A DNA stretch of 64,000 nt from Nocardioides cavernae (GTDB lineage Bacteria; Actinomycetota; Actinomycetes; Propionibacteriales; Nocardioidaceae): the NCBI RefSeq assembly GCF_016907475.1, contig NZ_JAFBCA010000001.1:2294001-2358000 (forward strand), given 5' to 3'. Shown here piece by piece: positions 9,321 to 17,562 of the stretch (the first letter of the stretch is position 1; the number at the start of each line of letters is the position of its first letter). A program made the translations under genes and the position numbers. The notes beneath the pieces are model-generated. The model made no database searches. It saw only the letters and a program-made list of their open reading frames with translations, and was not told the DNA's origin.

Positions 9321-9977
9321 GTGACCACACTCGTCGACCTCTTCCCGCCCTTCGGCCTGCACGTGCAGGCCGGCCCGCTCGAGCTGCGCGGGTTGACCGA
9401 CGACCTCATCCTCGAGCTGTGCGACCTCGCCGAGCAGGGCATCCACGACCCGGCCGAGATGCCGTTCTACTTCCCGTGGACCGCTGCCGCGCCAGGCGAG
9501 CTCGCCCGCAACACCGCGGCCTACCACTGGGGCAAGAGGTCCACCTTCTCGCCGGAGGACTTCTGCCTCGACCTCGCCGTGGTCCTGGACGGCCGCGTGA
9601 TCGGTGCCCAGGGGGTGGCCGCGAAGCACTTCCCGGTGACCCGGACCGGGGAGACCGGCTCGTGGCTGGGCCGCGAGTTCCAGGGCTGCGGGCTCGGCAC
9701 GGCGATGCGTCGGGCGATGTGCGAGCTGCTCTTCGACCACCTCGGCTTCGAGGAGATCACCTCGGCGGCCTTCCTCGACAACCCGGCGTCGCTGGGCGTC
9801 TCCCGCAAGGTCGGCTACCGACCCACCGCGGTGAGCCGGATCAAGCGCCGCGAGGGCGAGCTGGCGCTCAACCAGGGTCTGGTCCTGACCCCAGAGACGT
9901 TCGTCCGGGATGCCGAGCCGATCCACGTCACGGGGGCGGAGGCCGTGCGTTCCTTCCTCGGGCTGGTCGCCGGCTGA
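9321..9977 (+). CDS. GNAT family N-acetyltransferase (RimJ/RimL type)
   Basis: 218 aa acetyl-CoA-dependent acyltransferase. Beta strand 4 and the acetyl-CoA loop are seen as GSWLGREFQGCGLGTAMRRAM (Q/RxxGxG-type P-loop), followed by EEITSAAFLDNPASLGVSRKVGY, the late GNAT motif with Asn and a Tyr/Phe near the end, as in RimJ/RimL. The GTG at 9321 was chosen over an ATG 34 codons upstream because homology begins there (VTTLVDLFPPFGL) and GGGGGA precedes it. Substrate unknown. Confidence 0.82.
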   Translation: MTTLVDLFPPFGLHVQAGPLELRGLTDDLILELCDLAEQGIHDPAEMPFYFPWTAAAPGELARNTAAYHWGKRSTFSPEDFCLDLAVVLDGRVIGAQGVAAKHFPVTRTGETGSWLGREFQGCGLGTAMRRAMCELLFDHLGFEEITSAAFLDNPASLGVSRKVGYRPTAVSRIKRREGELALNQGLVLTPETFVRDAEPIHVTGAEAVRSFLGLVAG

Positions 9978-10006
9978 GGCTGGTCGCTCCCCTCGGCCGT
10001 ACCGGA

Positions 10007-10037
10007 TTGGTCGAGCGCGGCCACCGTCTGGCAGACT
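10007..10037 (+). promoter_or_regulatory. rpsP promoter (TTGGTC / CAGACT, extended -10)
   Basis: TCTGGCAGACT at 10027-10037 carries an extended -10 (TGG-CAGACT), with TTGGTC about 19 nt upstream. The same 11-mer occurs in front of rplS at 12892-12902. It leaves a leader of roughly 125 nt before rpsP. Confidence 0.5.
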
Positions 10038-10168
10038 CTTCACTCGTGTCCTGCGTGCCCGGACCCTCTCATCCGAGCGACGCAGTGCCCTTCGAAGGAC
10101 CAGCACCGGTGACCCCACCTGGGAACTGGTCCCTCACCCACGACAATTCCTGAGGAGACACCACAAAC

Positions 10169-10726
10169 GTGGCCGTCAAGATTCGTTTGAAGCGCCTGGG
10201 CAAGATCCGGGTGCCGCAGTACCGCATCGTCGTCGTCGACTCGCGCAAGAAGCGCGACGGCCGGGTGCTCGAGGAGATCGGCAAGTACCACCCGAAGGAG
10301 GAGCCCTCCTTCATCGAGGTGACCTCCGACCGGGCCCAGTACTGGCTCGGCGTGGGCGCGCAGCCCTCCGAGGCCGTCGAGGCGATCCTCAAGGTGACCG
10401 GCGACTGGCAGAAGTTCAAGGGCCTGCCGGGCGCCGAGGGCACCCTCAAGGTCAAGGAGCCCAAGCGCTCCAAGCTCGACATCTTCAACGAGGCGCTCAA
10501 GGAGGTGTCCGCCGAGTCCAAGGGCTCCGCGACCACCACCAAGAAGAAGACCGAGAAGACCGAGAAGGCTGAGAAGACCGAGAAGGCTGAGAAGGTCGAG
10601 AAGACCGAGGAGCCCGCAGCGGCGCCTGCCGAGGTTCCCGCGGACGAGACCCCCGAGGGCGCGGCCGAGGCTGCCGAGGCCGCTGAGACGGTCACCGCCG
10701 AGGACGCCGGCAAGAGCGAGGCGTGA
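10169..10726 (+). CDS. rpsP: 30S ribosomal protein S16 with long acidic/lysine C-terminal extension
   Basis: 185 aa. Residues 1 to about 110 are canonical S16 ([32 protein letters not shown]..), a small-subunit assembly protein. Residues 115-185 are a low-complexity tail: repeated [10 protein letters not shown] units, then Ala/Pro/Glu-rich sequence. Tails of this kind are common on actinobacterial S16. The GTG start has GAGGAG upstream. First gene of the rpsP-khpA pair; the stop overlaps the khpA start by 4 nt. Confidence 0.95.
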   Translation: MAVKIRLKRLGKIRVPQYRIVVVDSRKKRDGRVLEEIGKYHPKEEPSFIEVTSDRAQYWLGVGAQPSEAVEAILKVTGDWQKFKGLPGAEGTLKVKEPKRSKLDIFNEALKEVSAESKGSATTTKKKTEKTEKAEKTEKAEKVEKTEEPAAAPAEVPADETPEGAAEAAEAAETVTAEDAGKSEA

Positions 10727-10974
10727 GCGACGTGCTCGCCGAGGCACTCGAGCACCTGGTGCGTGGCATCGTCGACCACCCCGACGACGTCATGGTCCGC
10801 GACAAGCAGCTGCGTCGCGGCTCGATCCTCGAGGTCCGGGTCCACCCCGACGACCTCGGCAAGGTGATCGGACGCAACGGCCGCACCGCGACCGCCTTCC
10901 GCACCGTCGTCTCGGCCCTCGCCGGCCGTGGCGGTGCGCGGGTCGACTTCGTCGACACCGACCGGCGCCGCTGA
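10723..10974 (+). CDS. khpA: KH-domain RNA-binding protein KhpA
   Basis: 83 aa single type-II KH domain. The RNA-binding GxxG loop is visible as [11 protein letters not shown] (residues about 46-56). The family binds RNA, in some bacteria as a dimer with KhpB/Jag, and its position right after rpsP is standard. The GTGA overlap with rpsP indicates translational coupling. Confidence 0.93.
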   Translation: MSDVLAEALEHLVRGIVDHPDDVMVRDKQLRRGSILEVRVHPDDLGKVIGRNGRTATAFRTVVSALAGRGGARVDFVDTDRRR

Positions 10975-10991
10975 GCTCAGCACCGTCCGTC

Positions 10992-11024
10992 GACGGGCGT
11001 CACCCCACCGGGGTGGCGCCCGTC
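10992..11024 (+). terminator. Terminator hairpin after khpA
   Basis: GACGGGCG-t-CACCCC-acc-GGGGTG-g-CGCCCGTC gives a 14-bp stem with one mismatch, 17 nt after the khpA stop. No T-run. Confidence 0.7.
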
Positions 11025-11042
11025 GCGCATTTCCGGGCTCGT

Positions 11043-11073
11043 CAGCGATCCCCGGTCGACCGGGGATCCACTG
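11043..11073. repeat. REP-like palindrome (family also at 30249)
   Basis: GATCCCCGGTC-GACCGGGGATC (11047-11068) is a perfect 22-bp palindrome extended by CAG/CTG. Its core TCAGCGATCCCCGG plus GACCGGGGATC recurs at 30249-30282, so it is a dispersed intergenic repeat. Confidence 0.6.
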
Positions 11074-11081
11074 GGCGGCGA

Positions 11082-11087
11082 TAGCCT
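11082..11087 (+). promoter_or_regulatory. -10 element (TAGCCT) of leaderless rimM
   Basis: TAGCCT then 6 nt (CGGCGG) then the GTG start of rimM. No Shine-Dalgarno. Confidence 0.6.
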
Positions 11088-11093
11088 CGGCGG

Positions 11094-11708
11094 GTGAGTG
11101 ATCAGGAACCGGCCGGCATCGAGGTCGTCATCGGCCGGATCGGCAAGCCCCACGGCCTTCGCGGCGAGGTCACCCTCGACGTACGCACCGACGAGCCCGA
11201 GCGGCGCTTCGCCCCTGGTACGACGCTGCGCGCGGAGGCCCCCGCCGGCGCCGACCGGCGTCCCTCCAGCCTGACCGTCGCCCGCGCCCGCTGGCACCAG
11301 TCCACCCTCCTGGTCACCTTCGAGGAGCTGGCCGACCGCAACGCCGCGGAGGCGGCGCGCGGCACCGTCCTGCACGCGACGATCGCGCACGACGAGACGC
11401 CCGAGGACCCCGAGGAGTACTACGACCACCAGCTCGTCGGCCTCGACGTGGTCGACATCGACGGCTCGCCCCTGGGCAGCGTCAAGGCCCTGGTCCACGG
11501 CTCGGCGCAGGACCTCCTGACCGTCCGCACGCCCGACGGGCGGGACACGCTGGTGCCGTTCGTGTCCGCGCTCGTGCCCGAGGTGGACCTCGCGGCCGGC
11601 CGCATCGTGGTCGCCGACCGGCCGGGCCTGGTGTCGCCGTTCCCCGACGACGCACCCGACGACGCAGCCGAGGGCGCAGCCGAGGGCGCAGGCGAGCCGC
11701 GATCGTGA
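11094..11708 (+). CDS. rimM: Ribosome maturation factor RimM
   Basis: 204 aa factor for 30S head maturation, which binds S19. N-terminal RimM domain: [33 protein letters not shown]-barrel-like second half: [58 protein letters not shown]. The C-terminus adds an Ala/Glu-rich tail ([13 protein letters not shown]). Followed by trmD with a 4-nt overlap; the rimM-trmD pair is conserved. Confidence 0.95.
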   Translation: MSDQEPAGIEVVIGRIGKPHGLRGEVTLDVRTDEPERRFAPGTTLRAEAPAGADRRPSSLTVARARWHQSTLLVTFEELADRNAAEAARGTVLHATIAHDETPEDPEEYYDHQLVGLDVVDIDGSPLGSVKALVHGSAQDLLTVRTPDGRDTLVPFVSALVPEVDLAAGRIVVADRPGLVSPFPDDAPDDAAEGAAEGAGEPRS

Positions 11709-12883
11709 GGATCGACGTCGTCACGATCTTCCCCGACTACCTCGCACCGCTGGAGCTGAGCCTCCCGGGCAAGGCCCGCGCCAAGGGGCTGCTCGACATC
11801 GAGGTCCACGACCTGCGCCGGTGGACGGCCGACCGACACCGCACCGTCGACGACACGCCCTACGGCGGCGGCGCCGGCATGGTCATGAAGCCGGAGCCCT
11901 GGGGTCAGGCGCTCGACGCCGTGGCCGCGGGAGCGACGATCGTCTTCACCACGCCCAGCGGGGAGCCCTTCACGCAGTCGCTCGCCCACGAGTTGAGCGA
12001 GCAGGAGCACCTCGTCTTCGCCTGCGGGCGCTACGAGGGCATCGACCAGCGGGTCATCGAGCACGCCGCCACCCTCGGCACGGTGCGGGAGGTGTCGCTC
12101 GGCGACTACGTCCTCAACGGCGGCGAGGTCGCCGCGCTGGCCATCACCGAGGCGGTCGTGCGCCTGCTGCCCGGCTTCATGGGCAACGCCGAGTCGCTGG
12201 TCGAGGAGTCGCACGCCGACGGACTGCTGGAGTACCCCGTCTACACCAAGCCGGCCTCGTGGAACGGGCGCGACGTCCCCGACGTGCTGCTGTCGGGCGA
12301 CCACGCGCGGATCGCCGCCTGGCGCCGCGAGCAGGCGGAGCGCCGCACAGCCGACCGCCGTCCCGACCTGCTGCCGGCGACCGCACTCGTCGCGGCGCTC
12401 GCCGACCTCGACGTACGCCCCGCGGTCCCCGCCGACGCCGGCGAGCTCTACACGCTGCAGCGCGCCTGCTGGCTGCAGGAGATGGAGGCCAACCCGGGGG
12501 TCGACATCCCGGCCCTGCGCGAGACGCTCGACGACGTACGCCGTGGGGTGGGGGAGTGGACCGTGAGGGTCGCCCGGGAGCCGTCGTCGGGCCGCCTCCT
12601 GGGGGCCGTCCGCGGACGGCTCGACAGGCACGGCGAGTGGGACATCGGACGGATCATGGTGGCGCCCGACATGCAGGGCCGCGGCCTCGGCCGGGCGCTC
12701 CTGGAGCTGGTCGAGGACCTCGCGCCCGCGGACGTCACGACCTACGTCCTGTTCACCGGCGCAGGGTCCGTGGACAACCAGCGGATGTACAAGAAGGCGG
12801 GGTTCCGGCTGCGGCCGGACCGGAAGGCGCCGCCGGGTGCCGTGGTGATGACCAAGCAGGCCCGACGTCGGATTTCACGCTGA
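11705..12883 (+). CDS. trmD: tRNA (guanine37-N1)-methyltransferase TrmD fused to a GNAT acetyltransferase domain
   Basis: 392 aa, against about 230-270 usual for TrmD. Residues 1 to about 228 are SPOUT-fold TrmD, which uses SAM to make m1G37 in t[16 protein letters not shown] (53-65), [13 protein letters not shown] (105-117), [13 protein letters not shown] (131-143, trefoil-knot SAM site) and [15 protein letters not shown] (169-183, catalytic Asp172). Residues about 236-388 are a complete GNAT domain: [21 protein letters not shown] (acetyl-CoA loop at 324-330) and [14 protein letters not shown]. The GTG start overlaps rimM. TrmD function is certain; the acetylation target is unknown. Confidence 0.95.
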   Translation: MRIDVVTIFPDYLAPLELSLPGKARAKGLLDIEVHDLRRWTADRHRTVDDTPYGGGAGMVMKPEPWGQALDAVAAGATIVFTTPSGEPFTQSLAHELSEQEHLVFACGRYEGIDQRVIEHAATLGTVREVSLGDYVLNGGEVAALAITEAVVRLLPGFMGNAESLVEESHADGLLEYPVYTKPASWNGRDVPDVLLSGDHARIAAWRREQAERRTADRRPDLLPATALVAALADLDVRPAVPADAGELYTLQRACWLQEMEANPGVDIPALRETLDDVRRGVGEWTVRVAREPSSGRLLGAVRGRLDRHGEWDIGRIMVAPDMQGRGLGRALLELVEDLAPADVTTYVLFTGAGSVDNQRMYKKAGFRLRPDRKAPPGAVVMTKQARRRISR

Positions 12884-12902
12884 CGGCACGCTCTGGCAGA
12901 CT
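12873..12902 (+). promoter_or_regulatory. rplS promoter (TTTCAC / CAGACT, extended -10)
   Basis: TCTGGCAGACT at 12892-12902 is identical to the rpsP promoter core. TTTCAC lies 18 nt before the CAGACT hexamer and overlaps the end of trmD. It would give rplS a separate transcript with a leader of about 170 nt. Confidence 0.5.
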
Positions 12903-13080
12903 TCACCCTTGGCCCGCTCGAGGCCAGGGTCGCCCGGATGCATCACCGATGCGCCGCGCCGGGGTCCCGCCGTACCGCACCTGCCACAGGGGGCGCGCCG
13001 GCCGGCCGCACCGAGCACCAGCCAATTCCATCACCACCAGAATCCGCGGCTGACCTGTGGCACTCGCGAGGAGCAACGTC

Positions 13081-13431
13081 ATGACCAACGTCATCGCCGA
13101 CCTCGGCACCGCCCTCAAGCGCGACGACGTCCCGGCCTTCCGCGCCGGCGACACCGTCAAGGTCCACGTCAAGGTCATCGAGGGCAGCCGCTCGCGTGTC
13201 CAGGTCTTCCAGGGCGTCGTGATCCGCGTCCACGGCTCGGGCATCGGCCGCACCTTCACCGTCCGCAAGGTCTCCTTCGGTGTCGGCGTCGAGCGCACCT
13301 TCCCGGTGAACTCCCCGATCTTCGAGACGATCGAGATCGTCACCCGCGGTGACGTGCGCCGCGCGAAGCTCTACTACCTGCGCAACCTGCGCGGCAAGGC
13401 TGCCAAGATCAAGGAGCGCCGCGACGCGTGA
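13081..13431 (+). CDS. rplS: 50S ribosomal protein L19
   Basis: 116 aa, normal L19 length. Signature [22 protein letters not shown] and [43 protein letters not shown]19 sits at the subunit interface. The ATG at 13081 is preceded by GAGGAG with 7-nt spacing; an in-frame GTG 24 nt upstream is less likely. The 197-nt gap after trmD holds the shared promoter and a leader with no recognised riboregulator. Confidence 0.95.
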   Translation: MTNVIADLGTALKRDDVPAFRAGDTVKVHVKVIEGSRSRVQVFQGVVIRVHGSGIGRTFTVRKVSFGVGVERTFPVNSPIFETIEIVTRGDVRRAKLYYLRNLRGKAAKIKERRDA

Positions 13432-13476
13432 TCTGTGGCACCGCGCCGCGAGGCGTGGGTTCGACCAGGGACTGGT

Positions 13477-13482
13477 TAGTCT
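13477..13482 (+). promoter_or_regulatory. -10 element (TAGTCT) of lepB
   Basis: TAGTCT then 6 nt (CTGCGA) then GTG at 13489, the leaderless arrangement seen across this window. Confidence 0.5.
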
Positions 13483-13488
13483 CTGCGA

Positions 13489-14346
13489 GTGACTTCCGAC
13501 GGCCGCGGTTCCTCGTCCCTCTCAGCGGGTGAGGAACCGCGGTCGTCGCGTCTTGAGGAGCAGTCGGAGGATGACGCGATGAGTGGTCGCACCCAGCACG
13601 AGCCGGAGCAGAAGACCGGCCGCAGCAAGCGGAAGCAGCTGCCGCTGTGGCAGGAGACGATCCTGCTGCTGGGCGTCGCGCTGGTGCTCGCGATCGTCAT
13701 CAAGACGTTCTTCGTCCAGGCCTTCTACATCCCCTCGGAGTCCATGGAGCCGGGGCTGATCCTCAACGACCGGATCCTGATCCAGAAGGTCTCCTACTGG
13801 GGCGACGGCGAGCCCGAGCGCGGCGACGTCGTCGTCTTCAAGGACCCGGGTGGCTGGCTGCCGCCGATCGACTCGGCAGGCCCCACCAACCCGGTCGCCA
13901 AGGCGATGGCCAAGATCGGCCTCTACCCGACCGGCGGCCACCTCGTGAAGCGCGTGATCGGCGTCGCCGGCGACACGATCGAGTGCTGCGACGAGCAGGG
14001 CCGCCTCATCGTCAACGGGCATCCCCTCGACGAGTCCGACTACGTCAAGCGCGGCGGTGCGACCTGCAACGGCCCGATGCCCACCAACGGTGCGTGCGAC
14101 GAGAAGTGGTCGGTGGGGCCCATCCCCGGCGGCCACATCTTCGTGATGGGTGACAACCGCTCGCGCTCGGCCGACAGCTCTCAGAAGATGTGCCAGTCCG
14201 ACGAGACCGAGTGCGTGCCCGGCGACGAGTTCGTCCCGGTCGACCTGGTCGTCGGCAAGGTCTTCGTGCTCCTGTGGCCCGCCGACCGCTTCCGCTGGAA
14301 CACCCGTCCGGACACGTTCGAGGACGTGCCGGCACCGTCCTCGTGA
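13489..14346 (+). CDS. lepB: Signal peptidase I
   Basis: 285 aa from the leaderless GTG, or 255 aa from the ATG at 13579, which has a good GGAGG. Membrane-anchored serine protease that removes Sec/Tat signal peptides. One N-terminal membrane segment (TILLLGVALVLAIVIKTFFV), then catalytic Ser in YIPSESMEPGL, catalytic Lys in GGHLVKRVIGVAGDTIEC, and the C-terminal box FVMGDNRSRSADS. A region of extra cysteines (IECCDEQ, TCNGP, ACDEK, MCQSDETEC) suggests disulfides in the extracytoplasmic part. The stop overlaps rnhB. Confidence 0.93.
   Translation: MTSDGRGSSSLSAGEEPRSSRLEEQSEDDAMSGRTQHEPEQKTGRSKRKQLPLWQETILLLGVALVLAIVIKTFFVQAFYIPSESMEPGLILNDRILIQKVSYWGDGEPERGDVVVFKDPGGWLPPIDSAGPTNPVAKAMAKIGLYPTGGHLVKRVIGVAGDTIECCDEQGRLIVNGHPLDESDYVKRGGATCNGPMPTNGACDEKWSVGPIPGGHIFVMGDNRSRSADSSQKMCQSDETECVPGDEFVPVDLVVGKVFVLLWPADRFRWNTRPDTFEDVPAPSS
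13497..13548 (+). other. 18-bp hairpin at the 5' end of lepB
   Basis: CGACGGCCGCGGTTCCTC (13497-13514) pairs with GAGGAACCGCGGTCGTCG (13531-13548), 18 pairs with one G-U. If lepB starts at 13489 it lies within the first codons; if lepB starts at 13579 it is a leader hairpin or the rplS terminator. Confidence 0.7.
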
Positions 14347-15089
14347 CCGTGGCCGCCCAGCTGCCGCCCCAACCCCTCCCCGGAGGCGTGACCGTCCGTC
14401 GCGACGCCGGGATCTACGGCTACGAGCGCGCGCTGCGCCGCGCCGGCCTGGAGCCGATCGCGGGCGTCGACGAGGCCGGACGTGGTGCCTGTGCGGGACC
14501 GCTCGTCGCGGGCGCGGTGATCCTCCCGCCGGGCAAGGCGGGCATCGTGCCGGGGCTGGCCGACAGCAAGCTCCTCACCGAGGCCGCGCGCGAGCGGGTC
14601 TACGCCCAGGTGGTGCGCCGGGCGCTGGCCTGGTCGGTCGTCGTCATCGACAACGAGGAGTGCGACCGGCTCGGCATGCACGTCGCCAACCTCGAGGCGC
14701 TCCGGCGCGCGGTCGCGCGCCTCGGGACACGGCCGTCGTACGTCCTCACCGACGGGTTCCCCGTCGACGGCCTCGGCGTCCCCGGCCTCGCGGTCTGGAA
14801 GGGCGACCGGGTCGCCGCGTGCATCGCCGCCGCCTCGGTCATCGCCAAGGTGACCCGCGACCGGTTGATGGTCGGGCTCCACGACGAGTGGCCCGACTAC
14901 GACTTCCGCACCCACAAGGGCTACATCACCGCCGACCACGAGGCGGCGCTGGCGCAGCACGGTCCGTGCCCGCTCCACCGGATGCGGTTCGTCAACGTGC
15001 GGCGTGCGGCGGGTCTCGAGCCGGTCCCCGGGGCAGAGGTGGCTAGTCTCGGCTCCACGCCGGACAGCACCACCGAGGAGGACCGATGA
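14343..15089 (+). CDS. rnhB: Ribonuclease HII
   Basis: 248 aa endonuclease that cuts RNA in RNA-DNA hybrids and at single ribonucleotides. Active-site acids are visible: Asp43 and Glu44 in IAGVDEAGRGACAGPLVAGAV, Asp137 in YVLTDGFPVDG and Asp155 in WKGDRVAACIAAASVIAKVTRD. The GTG start overlaps the lepB stop by 4 nt and the stop overlaps the next gene (ATGA). The C-terminal 20 residues are low-complexity. Confidence 0.94.
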   Translation: MTVAAQLPPQPLPGGVTVRRDAGIYGYERALRRAGLEPIAGVDEAGRGACAGPLVAGAVILPPGKAGIVPGLADSKLLTEAARERVYAQVVRRALAWSVVVIDNEECDRLGMHVANLEALRRAVARLGTRPSYVLTDGFPVDGLGVPGLAVWKGDRVAACIAAASVIAKVTRDRLMVGLHDEWPDYDFRTHKGYITADHEAALAQHGPCPLHRMRFVNVRRAAGLEPVPGAEVASLGSTPDSTTEEDR

Positions 15090-15394
15090 GCGCCGAGGAT
15101 CTCGAGAAGTACGAGACCGAGATGGAGCTCACCCTCTATCGCGAGTACCGCGACGTCGTGGGCATCTTCAAGTACGTCGTGGAGACCGACCGCCGCTTCT
15201 ACCTCTGCAACCAGGTCGACGTGAAGGCCCGCTCGGAGAGCGGCGACGTCTTCTTCGAGGTCTCGATGACCGATGCCTGGGTCTGGGACATGTACCGCCC
15301 CGCGCGGTTCGCCAAGAACGTGAAGGTGCTGACGTTCAAGGACGTCAACGTCGAGGAGCTGGCGCCGCAGGACATCGACCCGCCCAAGGACTGA
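15086..15394 (+). CDS. DUF2469 family protein
   Basis: 102 aa, very conserved small actinobacterial protein (MSAEDLEKYETEMELTLYREYRDVVGIFKYVVETDRRFY..). It is found immediately after rnhB in most actinobacteria. Acidic and soluble, no catalytic motif visible. Function unknown. ATGA overlap with rnhB. Confidence 0.9.
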   Translation: MSAEDLEKYETEMELTLYREYRDVVGIFKYVVETDRRFYLCNQVDVKARSESGDVFFEVSMTDAWVWDMYRPARFAKNVKVLTFKDVNVEELAPQDIDPPKD

Positions 15395-15559
15395 CGTCCG
15401 GGCCGGCGTTGGTCGGTCCGCCGCCTACCTGGCCACGGATCGTCCACAGGCGACCTCCTCCGGCCGATCTCCACAGGCCGCCGCCCGGGCCGTCGAGGGG
15501 CGTCGGTGGGGCGCGGTGTGCTGGTTCCTCCCGAACCTGCCCACCGGAAGGCACCCACG

Positions 15560-15961
15560 ATGGCCCGACGAGCTGCCGCTTCCCCCTTCGCCCTCGACCC
15601 CGGCGCCGAGCACCGTCGCCGGCTGGGGGAGCGCGGCGAGACCATCGCGGCGCGCCACCTCTGCCGGCTCGGGCTGGTCCTGCTCGACCGCAACTGGCGC
15701 TGCGACGCGGGTGAGATCGACCTGGTGCTGCGCGACGGCAACGTCCTGGTGATCTGCGAGGTCAAGACCCGCACGTCCACCGACTACGGCGCTCCGCTCG
15801 AGGCGGTCGACCGACGCAAGGCCGACCGCCTGCGACGGCTCGGGGCGCGGTGGCTTCTCGTGCACGACTGCCATCCCGACGACGTCCGCATCGACCTGGT
15901 GGGCGTGCTGGCCCCACGCGGTGGACCGGTCGAGGTCGAGCACGTCGAGGGGGTCGGCTGA
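15560..15961 (+). CDS. YraN/UPF0102 family endonuclease-like protein
   Basis: 133 aa. The restriction-endonuclease-like core is visible: LGERGETIAARHLCRLGLVLLDRNWRCDAGEIDLVLRDGNVLVICEVKTR, with the ExxxD..(D/E)xK pattern (GEIDLV, EVKTR). Family members are predicted Holliday-junction or DNA-repair nucleases. GGAAGG precedes the ATG. The stop overlaps yifB. The 165-nt upstream gap has two TCCACAGG motifs, see findings. Confidence 0.9.
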   Translation: MARRAAASPFALDPGAEHRRRLGERGETIAARHLCRLGLVLLDRNWRCDAGEIDLVLRDGNVLVICEVKTRTSTDYGAPLEAVDRRKADRLRRLGARWLLVHDCHPDDVRIDLVGVLAPRGGPVEVEHVEGVG

Positions 15962-17562
15962 TGGCCTTCGCGACCGCTCGCTCGTTGGCGCTCAAGGGCG
16001 CCGACGGCCACGTGATCGACGTCCAGGTCGACGTCTCCCCGGGCCTGGTCAACACCACGATCGTCGGCCGGGTGGACAAGACCCTCTCCGAGGCGCGCGA
16101 CCGGGTGCGGATGGCGATCAACAACGACTGCGGACGGTGGCCCGCGACCAAGCGGGTGACGATCCTCCTCGCGCCCGCCGACCTCCCCAAGAGCGGCACT
16201 CACTACGACCTCGCGATCGCGATGGCGGTCATGGCCGCCGACAAGAAGCACGAAGAGCTGACGCCCGACCTGCTGGAGGGGTGGGCGTTCATCGGCGAGC
16301 TGTCCGTGGCCGGGGCCCTGCGACCGGTGCCGGGGGTGCTGCCCATGGTCATCGCCGCCGCCGCTCACGGCATCACGCACGTCTTCGTGCCCGAGCCGCA
16401 GGCCGGCGAGGCCGGCCTCGTGCCGGGGATGACGGTCTTCGGCGTCCGCTCGCTGGCACAGGTGTCCGCCGTGCTCCGCGGCGCCGAGGTGCCCGAGGCC
16501 GCCCCGGTCGTCGGCCCGTCGTCCAGCCCGTTGTCGACCTGGCGCGGCGAGGACCGCCTGGCCGACGTCGACCTGCGCGACCTCGACGGGCTCGAGGACG
16601 TCCGCTACGCCGTCGAGGTCGCCGCGGCGGGCGGCCACCCCACGATGCTGATCGGCCCCCGTGGGACCGGCAAGACGTCGATCGCCGAGCGCATCCCGAC
16701 GATCCTGCCCGACCTGACGACCGAGCAGGCGCTCGAGGTCACGGCACTGCACTCCGTCGCCGGCGTCCTGCCGGAGGGAAGCGGGCTGGTGCGTCGTCCA
16801 CCGTGGTTCGCCCCACACCACTCGGCGACCGCGGCGAGCGTGCTCGGGGGCGGCACCGGTCGGGTGCGGCCGGGGCAGGTCAGCCTCGCGCACCACGGCG
16901 TGCTGTTCCTCGACGAGTTCCCGCACTTCCGCGCCGACGTCGTCGAGGCGATGCGGCAGCCGCTCGAGTCGGGGGAGGTGACGATCGCCCGCGGCGAGGA
17001 GTCGGCCACCTACCCGGCCCGCTCGCTGGTCGTCCTGGCGGCCAACCCGTGCCCGTGCGGCAACTTCCACGGCCTCTCGGGCAGCAGCTGCGAGTGCACC
17101 GAGCTCCAGCGCTCCCACTACCGCCGCAAGCTCACGGGTCCGATCCTCGACCGGGTCGACATCTGGATGGAGGTGCGACCACAGGGGCGCCGACGGGGGC
17201 TGTCCTTCGGCCCGGAGCCGGAGTCCTCCACCGAGGTGCGAGCCCGGGTGGTCGAGGCCAGGCTGCGTCAGGCCCGGCGCTACCGCGACTGCTCCTGGCT
17301 CCTCAACGCCTCGTGTCCAGGTCCGGTCCTCGTCGAGCGGTGGCCGCTCGAGCCCGACGGCCAGGCGCTCATCGACAAGGAGCTGTCCGACGGCAAGCTC
17401 ACCCGGCGTGGGCTGACCCGCGTGCAGCGCCTTGCCTGGACGGTGGCGGACTGCGCGGGGGTGCTGAGGCCAGGGGAGCGCGAGGCGCAGATCGCGTTGG
17501 CGCTGCGGTCCGACGACAGCGCGCGCTCGCTGCCGGCGAGTGTGGTTCGCGTGGCGTCATGA
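15961..17562 (+). CDS. YifB/ComM-family Mg-chelatase-like AAA+ ATPase
   Basis: 533 aa. N-terminal Lon-like fold (SLALKGADGHVIDVQVDVSPGLVNTTIVG..), central Mg-chelatase AAA+ domain with Walker A GPRGTGKTS near residue 235 and Walker B GVLFLDEF, then the C-terminal domain with the Cys-rich NPCPCG..SSCECT segment and LTGPILDRVDI. ComM members are hexameric branch-migration helicases used in natural transformation and recombination. It lies in a yraN-yifB-dprA operon, with overlaps on both sides. The ATG at 15961 overlaps the yraN stop. Confidence 0.93.
   Translation: MAFATARSLALKGADGHVIDVQVDVSPGLVNTTIVGRVDKTLSEARDRVRMAINNDCGRWPATKRVTILLAPADLPKSGTHYDLAIAMAVMAADKKHEELTPDLLEGWAFIGELSVAGALRPVPGVLPMVIAAAAHGITHVFVPEPQAGEAGLVPGMTVFGVRSLAQVSAVLRGAEVPEAAPVVGPSSSPLSTWRGEDRLADVDLRDLDGLEDVRYAVEVAAAGGHPTMLIGPRGTGKTSIAERIPTILPDLTTEQALEVTALHSVAGVLPEGSGLVRRPPWFAPHHSATAASVLGGGTGRVRPGQVSLAHHGVLFLDEFPHFRADVVEAMRQPLESGEVTIARGEESATYPARSLVVLAANPCPCGNFHGLSGSSCECTELQRSHYRRKLTGPILDRVDIWMEVRPQGRRRGLSFGPEPESSTEVRARVVEARLRQARRYRDCSWLLNASCPGPVLVERWPLEPDGQALIDKELSDGKLTRRGLTRVQRLAWTVADCAGVLRPGEREAQIALALRSDDSARSLPASVVRVAS

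Noticed and set aside
13455..13470. GGGTTCGACC resembling a tRNA T-arm
   Set aside because: No matching acceptor, D or anticodon stems surround it.
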